DNA from: Phyto melanocephala
Taxonomy: Eukaryota; Arthropoda; Insecta; Diptera; Rhinophoridae
Reading direction: 5' to 3'
Assembly (NCBI GenBank): GCA_941918925.1
Contig: OW799237.1
Span: 13,931,201 to 13,995,200 of the forward strand
Length of the DNA stretch: 64,000 nt
Positions 12,401-24,430 of this stretch are shown piece by piece (position 1 is the stretch's first letter; each line of letters opens with the position of its first letter). The notes under the pieces are model-generated. The model made no database searches. It had not been told where the DNA came from and saw nothing but the letters and a program-made list of their open reading frames with translations. A program made the translations under genes and the position numbers.

Positions 12401-15400
12401 AACTACAAGCCAAAATGAAATAAATAAAAGTGCGAATATACAAACAAAAAAAATTACTCCAAATAAATCTATAGCATCTCCAAAACCCTTTAAGAAAGCG
12501 GCTCCAAAAGCATTAGAGGATAAAACAATTCAAGCAGCAAAACCTAAGGAAATTTCTAAAGTTGCCACTCAGATGCCAAATCAAAAGAAAACCAAGGAAC
12601 ACACAAATCAACTTGAAATTTCTAAAGAAGTAACAATAAAAAAGCCTTCAGTTCAAACCCCCACAACGGAGACCAACCAAACGAAAATCAAAAATACTAC
12701 TGGTGGAGTCGAAACACAAGCAAAAGAAAAGAAATCAACTGACACTACTGATCTTCAAGGCACTCTTGGCAAAGACAAAATACTAAGAGATGTTGCAACT
12801 AAAGAGGAAAAGTCTATAAATTCTCCGTCAAAAGCTATAACAGCTAAGGAAACAACAAAACTTCTCGATATTAATAAGGAACGCAAGATAAAAGATGGTT
12901 CAAAAGAACAGAAACAGGATCCCATAAGATTGAGAAAATGTAAAGTTAATTTGGAAACTTCCAATGAGATCAACACTAAAAAGATTGAATCAATTGTCTC
13001 CAAGACAAAAGACGCAATAGTTATAAGCCAACTTGATAATACAACTTTAAAAGACATTAAAGAACCAGCTTCCCTTCAAAATGCTGAAAAAGGCGACGAG
13101 CCTGTATTAGAACCCAGTACAACAAGATATGGTGTTGAATCAAATATGTCAAAAGTTAATGTTTTGGAACAAAACAAAATAAAAGATGTTAAAACAGAAG
13201 ATGTTCCTCCGATTAAAAAATCTTCCCAAAAAAATGACACAGCAAATAAAGATTTTAGCGATCTAAAGGAGGAACCGAAAACACTTGAGTTTAAAGATGC
13301 ATCAACTAATAATTTAAAAAAACAAACGGAAAAATTGAAACCAACTAAAGATAATAAGTTGAAAACTGTGAATAATTCGAATATTTCAGTGAAAGAATCC
13401 GACTCATTAATATCAGAAGATTCAAAGAAACAGTCCAAAGAACCAAATGTTAGTTTAATGAAAAATTCAACAGCTGTTAATTCAAAAAAGGAAAAGGAGG
13501 AACAAACGAATTCATCCGAAGAAAAAACTAAAGTAAAAGTTTCAAAGGAGCAAAATGAGGAACCCGCAATATCCATGGATAAAAAATCACCTGTCGTTAA
13601 TAAACAAGATTTAGAATTCAAATCATGTGATGATAAAACAACACAAGACGAAAGTTCAACGAAAGAATCAGAAGAACATAAAACAAGAGAAGACCAAGAA
13701 TCGACAGCCGGGGTTAAGGAAGAACATATTGAACCAAGAAAAACTAGAAGTCGTATCGGTGTTAAAGCGGATACAGAAAATGAATCTCTTGGAATTGTTC
13801 AAACTACACATCCAATAGACAAAGAGCTTTTGAAACCAAGAATAACTAAAAGTCTTGGTGCTCCTAAAACCGAATTAAGCAACGAATCATCAGAATTAAT
13901 AGAAGCTGAAAAAAGTTCAATACAGGGTGAAACGGATAAAGAATGTGTTGAACTAAGAAAAACTAGAAGCCGTTGTGATCCTAAAACTGAAATCAATAAT
14001 GAATCGTCTGAAATAATTGAAGCTGAGAAATTGAAAGAAAAAAGCTCAGTGCAAGGTGGTTCTAAAATTCAAACGGAAGAAGAACATGTTGAATCAAGAA
14101 AAACTAGAAGTCGTGGTGATCCTAAAATTGAAGTCAATAACGAACCATCTGAAAAATCTAATGAGAAAAGTTCAATACAGGAAGAATCTAAATATCAACC
14201 AGATGACGGACACGCTGAACCAAGAAAGACTAGAAGTCGTGGTGATCCCAAGACCGAAGTTAATATGGAATCATATGAAATCAGTAACAAATCATCTGAA
14301 ATCATTAAAGCTCCACAATCAGAGGAACAAAACGATTCAAAAAATCAGACGGATGACAAAAATGTACTAAGAAAAACCAGAAGTCGTGCTGATCCTAAAC
14401 CCGAAGCCAATTGCAAATCACCTGTAATATCTAAAGTTGAAAAAAGTTCAATGCGGGATGGTTCTAAAATTCAAACGGGTGAACAACATGTTGGAGCAAA
14501 GATAACTAGTATTCCAGCTGGTTCAAAAACTGAAAACAGTAACAGATCATCCGAAATAATTGAATCTGAAAAACCAGGAAAAATAAGTATAGTGCAAGAG
14601 GATTCCAAAAATGAAATGGATGACGAACATGTGATAGCAAGAAAAACTAGAAAACATTGTGATTCCAAAAATGCAGACAATAACGTATCACTGGAAATAA
14701 ATGAAGCGAAAGAAAACAGTTCAATGGAAGGAGATTCTAAAAATCAAATGGATACAGAACATGTTGAACCAAGGAAAACTAGAAGTCGGGGTGATCCTAA
14801 AACCAAAATCAGTAACGAATCATCTGAAAAATCAGAAGAAAAAAGTTCAATACAGGAAATTTCTAAAAATCAAACCGATGAAGAACATGTTGAACCAAGA
14901 AAGACTAGAAGTCGTGGTGATCCTAAAACCGAAACCAGTACGGATTCAAATGAAAAATCTGAAGGAAGTAAAAGTTCAATACAGGAAGATTCTAAAAACC
15001 AAGCGGATGTAGAACATGTGCCAAGAAAAACTAGAAGTCGAGCTGATCCTAAAACTGATATCAGTAACGAATCACCTGAAATATTTGAAGCTAAAAAATC
15101 GGATGAAAAAAGTACAAAACAGGGAGATTTAAAAATTCATTTGAAAGAGGAACATGATGTTCATAAAAAAACGAAAAACCGTGGAGATACTAAAGCAATC
15201 GAAGTAGGAAAAGCAAAAATAACTGAAACCTTAGGGGGAGAAGAAACAGTGCAATCCGATTCCAAAAATCAAGTTGAAGAGGAATATGCAGAAGTAAGAA
15301 AAACAAGAATTCGTGTAGATCCTAAAGCCGAAAAATTATTACATGGAACAACTCAAGCTGAGGAAAAGATTCCTGCAGAGAAAGATTCTGAGAGTCATAG

Positions 15401-18400
15401 AGAAGAACGTTTCGAACAAAGGAAGACTAGAAAAGAAACAAATAAACTAACTCCATCTAAAGTAAATGATGGAAAGATCTCCATCCAAGATGACACGAAG
15501 AATCAAGTTGAACGAGAACATGTTGAACCAGGAAAAATAGATTCTAAAGGAGACATAGGTATAATATCACATGACATATTGAACGAAAAGTATTTACATA
15601 ATAGTTCTATTAATCAAGCGGTAGTGCAACGTTTGGAACCACGAAAAACTAGAGGCCGTGAAAGCCTTAAATCCGAACAAACGCCAGTGAAAGCTATTGC
15701 GGAGAGGAGTTTCTCGAAAGAAGACTCTGATAAACATGAAAGTGTTACAAAAGTTCCAGAGAAAGAAACAACTGCGGAAAAATCTGCCGAGATATCGTCA
15801 ACTCAAAATAAATCCCAATTCCGGTCTGAAGATGAATATCTTGAGAACGTAAAATCTAGAAAAAGCAAAGCAGGAAAAGTCAAAGAAGCAACTGAAACTG
15901 CCGAAGTTGTTTCAACTGATGATCAAACTTCAAAACAAGACGAAACTTTTGAACCAATAAAGACAAGAAGTCGCGAAGATCATAAAGATGAAGCAGATAA
16001 TGAAACAAATAAAAAAACTCAAGTTGAAAATTATTCGGACAAATCTTTAGAACAACCGGACACTAAAAATATAAGAGACGAAGAACTTTTAGAACCAAGA
16101 AAAACGAGAAGTCGTGGAGATCATAAAGATGAAACAGATAAAGGAACAACTGAAACAATCCAAGCTGAAAATTCTTCCAACAAATCATTAAAACAAACTG
16201 ACAATAAATCTGTTGTAAAAGCTGAAGAACATCATTTAGAACCAAGAAAAACAAGAAGTCGTGGAGATCATAAATATGAAACAGATAAAGAAACAACTGA
16301 AACAAGCAAATTAGAAATTTCTCTGGATATAACTTCATCTCAAGCAAGTGTTAAAATTGTGAAAAGTGCCAAAGAGACAACAAAAACTACAAACGATGGA
16401 GATAAAGAAACAATTTCATCCAAAACTGCAGCATCTTCAGATCAACCATCACAGCAAAATGAGATAAAAGATCAAACAGAAGAACCACACATTGAACCTA
16501 TAAAAACCAGAAAGGGAGCGGAAGTTAAGGCAGAGTTAGTAAAAGAAACATCATTTAAAGTTGAAACATCTTCCACAACAACTCAAATTGAGTGTGAAAC
16601 ATCTACCGCCGATAAAAATCCAGCAATAGACCTTGAACAAAGTGTTGACACAAAACAAACCGATAAAAAAGAAATGCAGCCACTTTCGACTCTTAATGCT
16701 ACAACATCAATACCATCTCAGGATCTAATCAGCGCCGAAAGTGATTTTTCTGGCAGCGAATCCTCTATAACATCATCAAACTCTGACAATGTATTACGAC
16801 GAAGATTAAGAAAACGGGCAGCAGAATCGCCATTACAAGAAAATGGTGAAGATTTAATGATTTGTGTAATTTTTTTGATTAAAATTAAAAAAAAATTTTT
16901 TTTTTTTTTTTTGCATTTACAGATAACAAAAGGAAAGTATTTAAAGCACCAGCCTTGAGGTCAGCACCATCATCGCAATCAACCCCTAAAACTGTTAAAC
17001 AAGAAAAATCATTAAAAATCGCTGCTACTCCCACAACGAGTTCCACTACAAAACGTTCTTTACGATCACCGGCGTCCTATGAAGTAGAAAATTCCAGCAA
17101 AAGGCCGAAATTGGATACATCACTAAAATCAAGTAAATTATTTTTATTTTTTTTATGTATGAAAATACGTCAATTTTTTTTTATGTACATGTACATACAT
17201 GGTACCATGGTATTCATATTTATGTTCAAATTATATCAAAATAAACGATTAATATATAAGCATATGAGTTCTATACCCAAATTTGAATATTCATCTTTAA
17301 TTTACTCATTTATAATTTAAAAAACTAAATGTTTTGAAAGAAAATTGTTCTTTTTTTATATCTGACACATTTTTCTCATTAAAGAACCCTTTTCTTATTC
17401 AGCCATTTTCCTATATTCATCTCTATTTGACTCATTTATAATTTAAAAAACTAAATGTTTTGAAAGAAAATTGTTCTTTTTTTATATCTGACACATTTTT
17501 CTCATTAATGAACCCTTTTCTTATCCAGCACGTTTTCGTAATCTCCATGATGATTGTCTTAAAGAAGAAGAATTGCCAGTGATAACAGCCGATGTCAGTG
17601 ATCTTAAAAATAACCCCGATAGTTTGGTTGAGCAACTACAACCTGCAGTACAATCTCAAACCTTAGAAAACAAAAATTCAAAAAAATCCGACGAATCCTC
17701 AAAGATTTCCACGGACAAATCTAAAACTAAAGCTGAAGATAAAGTCAAGGTTGATAAAAAATTTACTACAACACCTCAGTCTTCAGGTAAAGTACTAAAA
17801 AAGGAAATAGTAGCTAGCAAAGAGGTAAAAAAGCCACTAGTTAATATTAAAAAAAATTTGCGTACAGAAGAAGAATTTAATTCGCCTAAACCAGATAAAT
17901 TTGAAAAATCAAATTTGACAAATACACAAGATTCACTTGAACGTGCTAAGGCAAATAAAACAAAAGCCAGTTGTGCTAACAGTCCCAAAAAATCGGTCGT
18001 CAGCACTTCGGTTCTGTCATTTTCCGATTGGTTGAAAACCAAAAAACAAAATGATGCCATTACTGCTGTTACAAAAGATTCAAATAGTATTGAATTAAAC
18101 TCTACACAAGTTTCTACGTCTAAGAAAGATAATACAGTCAATGCAATTTCACAGAGTCACAGTGATGAACAAGCAAAACCAATTCCAAAAGTCTTGGACT
18201 CAAAAACAACTGATACTAAAGAGCTAACACACCTTGAGGTGCAGGAAGCACCGCAAGAAGAGACTGATAACATGAAATTACAGAGTAAGAAAAAGGAAGC
18301 TAATTTGGCGTTGGAAAGCAAGAAGCAAGAACATAACATGAGCCATAATCACGATACTACTACTGAAAGAATGAGTGAACAGCTTGATCACAGTTTGTTA

Positions 18401-21400
18401 CAACCCTTGGAGAATCAATTGCCAAAAGTCGTTAAGCAGGTAAAACAAGGCAGTGGTAAAAAAGCAAATGTCAAAAGGCTGACTAATAAAATATCGCCTA
18501 AAACAATAGCCAGTCCCAATGTAGTGAAAAAACCAAATACTCCAACCATTACACCGCCCAAAGCAAAACCGATTAAAAAGTCGGAGATTGATTTGCTTAT
18601 GGAATCCATGTCAAAGGAAATGAAGGAGGGTGGCATTAACGATCTTCTCAAAGCCAACACGCATGTCAAACGTCAACGTTTGCCACCTAAACGAAATTTC
18701 GATGGCAGTGCAGAGTATTTAAATACACCATCCACAAAAGAAACAGTTTTAGTAGCAAACATCAATACTGCATCATCAACAGCAAACAATGAAATGCCAA
18801 AAGTAGTAGACTTCTTAGAAAAGTTTGATATGCTAACAGAACCTACTGCATCTACTACGCCTTTACCTAAATCTCCCAATAAACGTAAACCCCAACAAAA
18901 CTCAACAAAAACTAAAACGGATGTAAACAATACAACAAATCCTTTGACATCGTCTGGTGAAAGTGTATTTCAAGAAAATTCTAAAGGTTTTGGCATAAAA
19001 TCTAGAAGATCTCTTAACGATCCTAAAAAGTTACTAACGTCAGAAAATGTTGCTGCAGCCACAGGCACAGTAAAATCTAGAAAATCTTTGCCAATGCTAT
19101 CTAAAAAAAGTGGGGCCAAGGAGGCAAATATTACTACGGCTGAAAAAACATTTAAGAAAACTTTAAATATGGATCATGTATTTAAAACACCCAAAAAAAT
19201 AGTACACTCGACTATACTAAATAGAATACCAAGTGCTGAGGATATACAAAAGCTTTATGAAGACGATAATAAACGCTTTAAGGTAAGATATAATTTTAAC
19301 GATAAATGCTCTTTATAATAAAACATATTCGTTATACATATTTTCTATCAGTCCAACCACGAATGAAAAAAAAAAGTATTCTCGATGAAAAAATGCCTTC
19401 ACTTATTATTTTCCTGGGTTAAACCTAACCGGCATGCGATTAACGGCATCAATCTAATTAAAGGTTAAGAAAATTAATGCATTCAAAATAACTCCTTTTT
19501 TTCAACCAGGCAAAAAAATTAGAAATTTTTGTTCGAAATTGGGCTGATGTGTAGTTGGATAATATTGAATATATTTTTACATTTTATTTTACTTTCTTAG
19601 CACCTCCAAACGCCTGGCAATAGTTTAAAAATATTTAAATGTCGTAAGCTAAGAGTTCGTCTTAATCGTTCAACAGTTAGGAAATTTTTGAGCTCTATAC
19701 ATAATCGCCAGAAACAAACAGTGTCAAATTTACGAAAAGGTAAGTATTTTAGCACCAGATAATTATATTCAAGGGGTCAATTGTCGATCTGTGAAACTGT
19801 TAAACGAAAAAGTTTTTGTACAATAAAAGGCATGGTGACACCATATAATATGATACACCAACATTTTATATATCAGAGTTTCACAGAACGAGAATTTACC
19901 CTCAGGTATGTGATGTACATCGATATCAAAAAGGAATTGATTTAAAATTACGTCATTCGAACGTGATCAAAAATGCACAGCGAATTCGATCTTTCGAGTA
20001 AAATTCCGATCATGATTGAATGTCGTAACTTGTCCACTGATTGCAAATAAATATATTTTTTCAATTTGTTCTATTATTTTGTAGTGCCTACAAAAGCAAT
20101 ATATCCAACTGCTGCTGATACCCCAATTATACAAAACAATACCGAAACAAATTTGCGTATACAATCGGTAGTCAATGCAGCCATTCTACTAAACACTACA
20201 TCTACGGCTTCGGCTACGATTGCTATACAGGGTAAGTTTTTAAGTTTCACTTGCCATAATTAATAGATTTAAAAAAAGATTTTAAATGAACAATTTTAAA
20301 AATATAAAAAAAATTGTCGCAAAATTTGTATTTTTTTTATTTTTTTATTTAAAAATTGTTTTCCATTTCAGACTGTTCTTCTATACCACATATGATACCC
20401 AATACAGACACTTTGCTTACACCTCTTCCCATGTCAGCCACCCAACAGACATCTTATAATTTAACAGCCAACAGGAATTCGGTGGCATCAAGAACCTCCT
20501 CGTCCTTGCTTACTGTACCCGATTCTAATGAAATTTTCGAACTTAAAAACGAGTTCATGGATGAGAATCCTATAGGTATAGTTAATGAGGTTATACTGCC
20601 GGACACATCGACGCTACTGGCTCGTGCCCAATCAATAACTGAAGCAGCACAACATGCTCTCTCTAGCTCTATAACGCCTACAGATATACGTCTTTTGAAT
20701 GCAGACTCTACTGCTAATAGCTATGTGCCATCGTTTGGAGTAACGCCCATGGCACTGGATAACAAAGGCACCAGTATGTATACCTTTTTGCATCCAGCCA
20801 AATATAATCGCAATCACAGCAATGTTTTGCTTGACTATTGTTGTCCTAATCTGGATGGTCCTATGCCGGCCATTGATCCCACGCGCATACATGCTCAAGT
20901 GCAAGTGCCTGTCATAGAACTGCCAGCTTCTATAGTTTTAACCACTAAGGTGGTAACAAGAGCCGACTTAGAAAGTGGCAGTACTGCCATACCGGCCATA
21001 ATACGCAAAAAGGCGGAAAAGATTAGAAAAAATCTGGCCACCCACCACAAAATAGCCGTATCCACAACGGCAGCAATTACACAGTCGACACCATTAGTAA
21101 CCACAATGACCTTATCACAGTTGTCGACGGCAGTACAGCCAACGCACCGACCGGCACTACCACCTACAATTAATGCTTTGACAAAACAATTACCCGCAAC
21201 TACAACAATAACAGCGAAAATACGCCCTTCATTAACGCCTCAATCACAAATACAGGCTGCACCACAGCCAGCAGTTTCCACTGCAACAAGCCTTCCTAAA
21301 ACTACCATAGTTTCTGTTATGCCCAAGGGCCATATGTCCCAGATAAGTAATAATCAAAATTCATCGTTACGTTCAAATCTGCGCCGTTTTGATATTTTGC

Positions 21401-22507
21401 TTAAACAATTAGTGCAGCCATTCGAAAGTCTTAATTTTGTAGAACGCCATCGGGTTATAGAGGCCCTAATAGCAACGGGCAAGCTTACGCCTAAAGATCT
21501 GGATACAACGCTGTTGCTAATGGAAGAATACATCAAGCAGACTCTAGTTATTCAAAATGAATCTCTAAATCATCCACCGCCCCCGCCTACATCAGCCATT
21601 TTAAGCTCCAATGATTATGCAGATTCACAGCCAACAACCGCCAGCACCTTACCAATGCCACAGTTACAACCGTCACCCACAATATTAGCATCTAGCAATT
21701 CACATAGCAATGCTGTTAGAAAAGTACAATCTAAAAGTCGAAACTCAAATTCCACTCCAGTGGCAGGTGGTGGGACAGAACCTTCGTCTGGAGTATTACT
21801 TAGACAAAGACAGGTGCCCATTTACGATACCGAACGCAATATCATTGGCTATCAAATGCAAATGATGACACCTATGTCTACAATGCCAGCTTATACCAAA
21901 TCCACTATGTCCCCACATACAGGTGCTATAATGTCAACGTCGCTGGACACGACCAGTAATAAAAAAACGACAACATCTTATAGTATCAGCAAAAGGCCTG
22001 TAAAAAGACCGGCCCAAGATTCACCACGTGTCTTTTACACCACACCACCCTTAAAAACATCCACTCCAAAAGCGCTTACAAATCCTCCCTCCTCTCATTT
22101 ATATGCCGTACCACAGCAAGCTAAAAATGCCAGTGCTATTGCTCAAAAAACGCAGGTAAGTGGCACTCATAAGTAATGAAACTATAAAAGAATATTAATA
22201 ATTTCAAATGATTTTTAAAATCAAGGGTTCCATAGTAACAACGGTACGTACAGCTGGCTCTACTTCAAGTGTTGCTGGTGGTGTTGGTGGTGGCAGTTCA
22301 GAAACCATAACCACTACCACAATGGCCACAGTAAAACGAGTTACACGCAGCACTGCTACCGGTTCAAAAATAATAATAGTCTCTAAATCCAATCAGTCCA
22401 GCGAAGAAACCATTTTGCCCGATGTAGGCAGTGGTCACCTAACAACGCAGCAAGAAGAACATCCCGAAATAAAAAATGAAAAAGATATAGAAGAGTTTTT
22501 GGGTTAA
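3413..22507 (+). CDS. Giant disordered lysine/serine-rich repeat protein, 4,774 aa, 14 exons
   Basis: Reconstructed exons: 3413-3461, 3568-3762, 6298-6375, 6451-6534, 6592-7011, 7284-7511, 7814-8200, 8278-16845, 16923-17132, 17529-19282, 19601-19739, 20085-20231, 20372-22155 and 22226-22507 (stop included). All have AG acceptors and GT donors, and every phase matches, so one open frame of 14,325 nt runs from MEDIEYLEEYED to EDIEEFLG. Composition is extreme: Lys, Ser, Glu, Asn and Thr dominate. In order: acidic stretches with poly-Ala (17-81), Asp-rich exon 6, an SR/KD and His-rich tract (about 770-880), EKS/ISQEK repeats (about 1400-1808), KTRSRGDPK repeats (about 2300-3235), then less repetitive sequence. 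The best folded candidate is about residues 4417-4476 (FDILLKQLVQPFESLNFVERHRVI...). No enzyme domain, signal peptide or membrane segment is visible; the basic clusters suggest a nuclear or chromatin protein. I do not recognise the orthologue. Gene structure is strongly supported; function is unknown. Confidence 0.88.
4581..5240 (+). mobile_element. Non-LTR retrotransposon relic: RNase H end and C-terminal region
   Basis: Plus-strand translation shows the end of a LINE ORF2: GHYGKKRADELARR (normally GHxGxxxNxxADELAR of the RNase H domain), a downstream VLTGHW block, a HASRLGL block and a CRRC...CEC cysteine cluster, in the order typical of I/Jockey-like elements with RNase H. At least three in-frame stops or frame changes make it dead. 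After interruption by the fold-back at 5041-5165 the reading resumes as SEVGLNYLLRYPTATGWI and stops. The 5' part of the element is absent. Confidence 0.75.
5041..5165. mobile_element. Fold-back / MITE-like element nested in the LINE relic
   Basis: A 125-bp palindromic insertion: about 33-bp arms, starting gccgaattacggcattcga and ending with its near-perfect reverse complement. The LINE reading frame stops making sense at its left edge and resumes at its right edge, so it inserted later than the LINE. A related diverged copy lies at 19947-20030. Confidence 0.75.
6169..6187. repeat. (GGTA)n microsatellite
   Basis: About 4.5 units of GGTA/TAGG in intron 2. Confidence 0.85.
9150..9490 (+). repeat. 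SR/KD-rich tract with histidine run inside the giant protein
   Basis: Dipeptide-like repeats of SSRDSSKD, SRESSREN and SKDRSRETS type lead into HHRHHHHHHKDHR at 9379-9417, then SKESSKSRESSKSRD. His runs beside SR dipeptides occur in nuclear-speckle proteins, so nuclear localisation is a reasonable inference. The run is encoded by mixed CAT/CAC/CGT codons rather than a pure trinucleotide array. Confidence 0.75.
11490..12060 (+). repeat. In-frame 177-bp tandem repeat in exon 8
   Basis: Three near-identical units with exact 177-bp spacing (the same aatgaagcagag start at 11571, 11748 and 11925), each encoding 59 aa that begin NEAEKSEIN(S/F)GKLIKK. They lie in a wider field (about 11040-12260) of shorter degenerate EKSEISQEKSNKKDAEK units, from which the 59-aa unit probably grew. 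The unit length is a multiple of three, so copy number can change without breaking the frame. Confidence 0.9.
13726..16530 (+). repeat. Degenerate KTRSRGDPK motif array in exon 8
   Basis: About 20 spaced copies of a basic motif, EPRKTRSRGDPK in its commonest form, with variants such as LRKTRSRCDPK, VPRKTRSRADPK, VRKTRIRVDPK and EPRKTRSRGDHK. Copies are separated by about 35-60 residues that often include SSIQEDSKNQ and E(E/D)EHVE. Later copies (after about 15960) change DPK to DHK. Conservation of the basic core amid drifting linkers suggests it is a binding or modification site; the partner is unknown. Confidence 0.88.
17283..17528 (+). repeat. Tandem duplication of the 3' end of intron 9, with two acceptor sites
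   Basis: Two copies, 126 bp apart, of a segment containing ctcatttataatttaaaaaa, ttttgaaagaaaattgttct, tttatatctgacac and a polypyrimidine tract ending in cttattcag (AG at 17401-17402) or cttatccag (AG at 17527-17528). Only the downstream AG continues the open frame into THRFRNLHDDCL... Using the upstream AG would give 14 codons and then TAA at 17444. A cryptic-exon or mis-splicing source is therefore built into the intron. Confidence 0.85.
19947..20030. mobile_element. Second, diverged copy of the fold-back element (intron 11)
   Basis: ttacgtcattcgaacgtgat at the left and a matching inverted arm (gatcatgattgaatgtcgtaa) at the right, with the same internal cacagcgaattcgatc and ttcgagtaaaattccgat as the copy at 5041-5165. 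It lies in intron 11 (19740-20084) of the giant gene and is shorter and more decayed than the first copy. Confidence 0.7.
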
Positions 22508-23436
22508 AATAAAACCACACAAAAAAACATACCCTAAAGATAAGTAAACTTATACATACATATTATAACGTCATAATTTTTCACTATGCAACAAGTGTAA
22601 AAATCTGATTAATTAAGACGTATTCTAGAATAAAAATAATATTTTATTAAAAAGTCAGACTTAGTTGTAAGTACTAGAAATAACGTAAAAAATTAATTTT
22701 CCTTTTTGAATTGGTTTTTAATTATATTTTGAAAAAACCTAATGAGTAGTTTTTAAATGTCTTAATTATTTTTCTTTCATTATATTATATTAAAATAATG
22801 TATATAGAAACGAAACGTGTGTACAATATAAATCTATAGATAAAAAATATAAATTTAGTATTTAAGTTTTTCGTTGCATTGGTTACAATTGATTATTTTT
22901 ATAAAAAATATAACTAATATTTTCTTTAACAGAATAAAATAAAAATTCGGAATGAATTTAAAAGTAATAAAAAAATTGGAATAGTCGTATTATATTTAGA
23001 AAACATTAAATGTTTTTAATATTTGAAATTTTTGGGGAAAGTTAAACATCATCTGGCAAACTCCAGCAAAAATATATATGTTTATATATACTTTTTATCA
23101 ATTCTCAATCGAATATTTTCGATATATCCATCTATAAGAAATTTTCACAGTTTATATGTTCAATACAATTCGTTGCACTATTGTAAACACACCTAAGTTT
23201 TGTTTGATTTCATTAACTGTACAAAAGAAATAAGTTAAATCGCATGTATTTTTAACAAATAAAAAAAATAAACTTAATAAAAAGTAATTCTATTCTATTC
23301 TTTAATTAATTAGTATTTCGCGAAATTTACAACAACAAGAAATACATGTATGTAAAATGAGCAGTTCAAGTATAAGAAAATGGCTTACAAACAATCTCAT
23401 TAAATTTTAAATAGTGTGTTTATATCACTTTCATTG
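22508..23436 (+). other. 3' UTR / downstream flank of the giant gene
   Basis: AT-rich, no coding signal. AATAAA-type signals occur immediately after the stop (ttaaaataaaacc at 22505) and again near 22630 and 22935, so the 3' UTR end is not fixed. No transposon ends recognised. Confidence 0.5.
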
Positions 23437-24086
23437 TACCCTTCACACAGTGAAAAAGGGTATATATAGCTTTGTCATTCCGTGTGAAATTCTACAATTT
23501 TCATTTCCGACCCCATAAATTAAATATTTTCTGATAGCTTATGAATAGGGCAGTCGATTAAGATCTGTCCGTGTGTATGTTGAAATCATCTTTTTGCAGC
23601 CCCCCGACATTGCCCGGACCCGGGTGGGGTATTAAAATATCAGAAATATTCGGAAGTAGATCGGTATACTGGTTAGAGTAAACGTGGCATAGAATCCCAG
23701 CTGATCCAAAAAAAATTTTTTTAATTTTTTTTTTATTTTTTATTATATTTATATTTTTTTTATTTTTGTTTTTTTATTTTTATTATTTTTTTTTTTTATT
23801 TTTATTTTTTTTTTATTTTTATTATTTTTTTATTTTTATTATATTTTTTTTATTTTTAAGTTTTATTTTATATCTTTTTTTATATATTTTTCTTAATTTT
23901 TTTAAATTTTTATATTTTTAAAAATTTTTTTTTTATATTTTATATTTTTTAAAATTTTATTTTTTTTTATTTTTTATACATATATGTATGTACGTATTTC
24001 ATATCAGATGAATGGTGATACAAACCATTGTTATTGCATGACTACACGTTGTGAAGGGTATATAAGATTCGGTACGGCCGAATATT
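23437..24086 (+). mobile_element. DINE-1/INE-1-like interspersed repeat, copy A
   Basis: Begins tacccttcacacagtgaaaa and ends gaagggtatataagattcgg followed by a palindrome-like tacggccgaat. It holds the block gaccccata(aat/aagtatata), a gtccgtgtgtatgttgaaat stretch, a tRNA-like box (ctggttagag...catagaatcccagc), a long T-rich core and gcatgactacacgttgtga. The gaccccataaagtatatat and gtccgtctg blocks resemble Drosophila DINE-1/INE-1 (Helentron-related) as I recall them; the family call is inference, but copies C, D and E prove it is repetitive. Confidence 0.75.
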
Positions 24087-24430
24087 ATATTTAAATAAAA
24101 ATTACAAAAAAATTAAATGTGAACATATTTTAAAGTGTAGAAAAAATTCAACAAGAGCAATCGTCTGAAAACCAATGATCGAAATCGGGATTCGGGGGGG
24201 GGAACCTAGTTGTTCACATGGCATAAGCTACAATAATTTTGTTTATTTTATCGAGAAAAAGTTAAGCTTCATACCCGACTCAGAAACCACTTGTTTAAGT
24301 CTCGGCTATGGCGTGACTACCTGTGGGAGTGATGTTAGTGGTGAATTTATTTAGACACCTTTAATGACAAAGATGCCACTTTAATGTAACAGTTGTCGAG
24401 TATCTTTAGAGTATTAAGTAAATCGCATTA

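Larger units (their letters stand above)
8278..16845 (+). other. Exon 8 of the giant gene (8,568 bp, 2,856 codons)
   Basis: A single exon bounded by ttattag|ATAAG and AAATG|gtgaag, with no stop in frame over 8.5 kb despite high A content. It encodes about 60% of the protein and holds every repeat tract described below. Both ends are phase 1, so the exon is a multiple of three and could be skipped without a frameshift. Long ORF-like stretches on the opposite strand here are mirror artefacts of the A-rich coding strand. Confidence 0.88.

Noticed and set aside
8412..16347. Numerous minus-strand open frames across exon 8 and exon 10
   Set aside because: They are mirrors of an A-rich coding strand that lacks TTA/CTA/TCA constraints, with Ser/Leu/Phe bias and no domain.
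13726..16530. RGD tripeptide in KTRSRGDPK as an integrin-binding motif
   Set aside because: The protein has no signal peptide and is lysine-rich and nuclear in character; RGD here is part of a basic repeat and varies to CDP, ADP and VDP.
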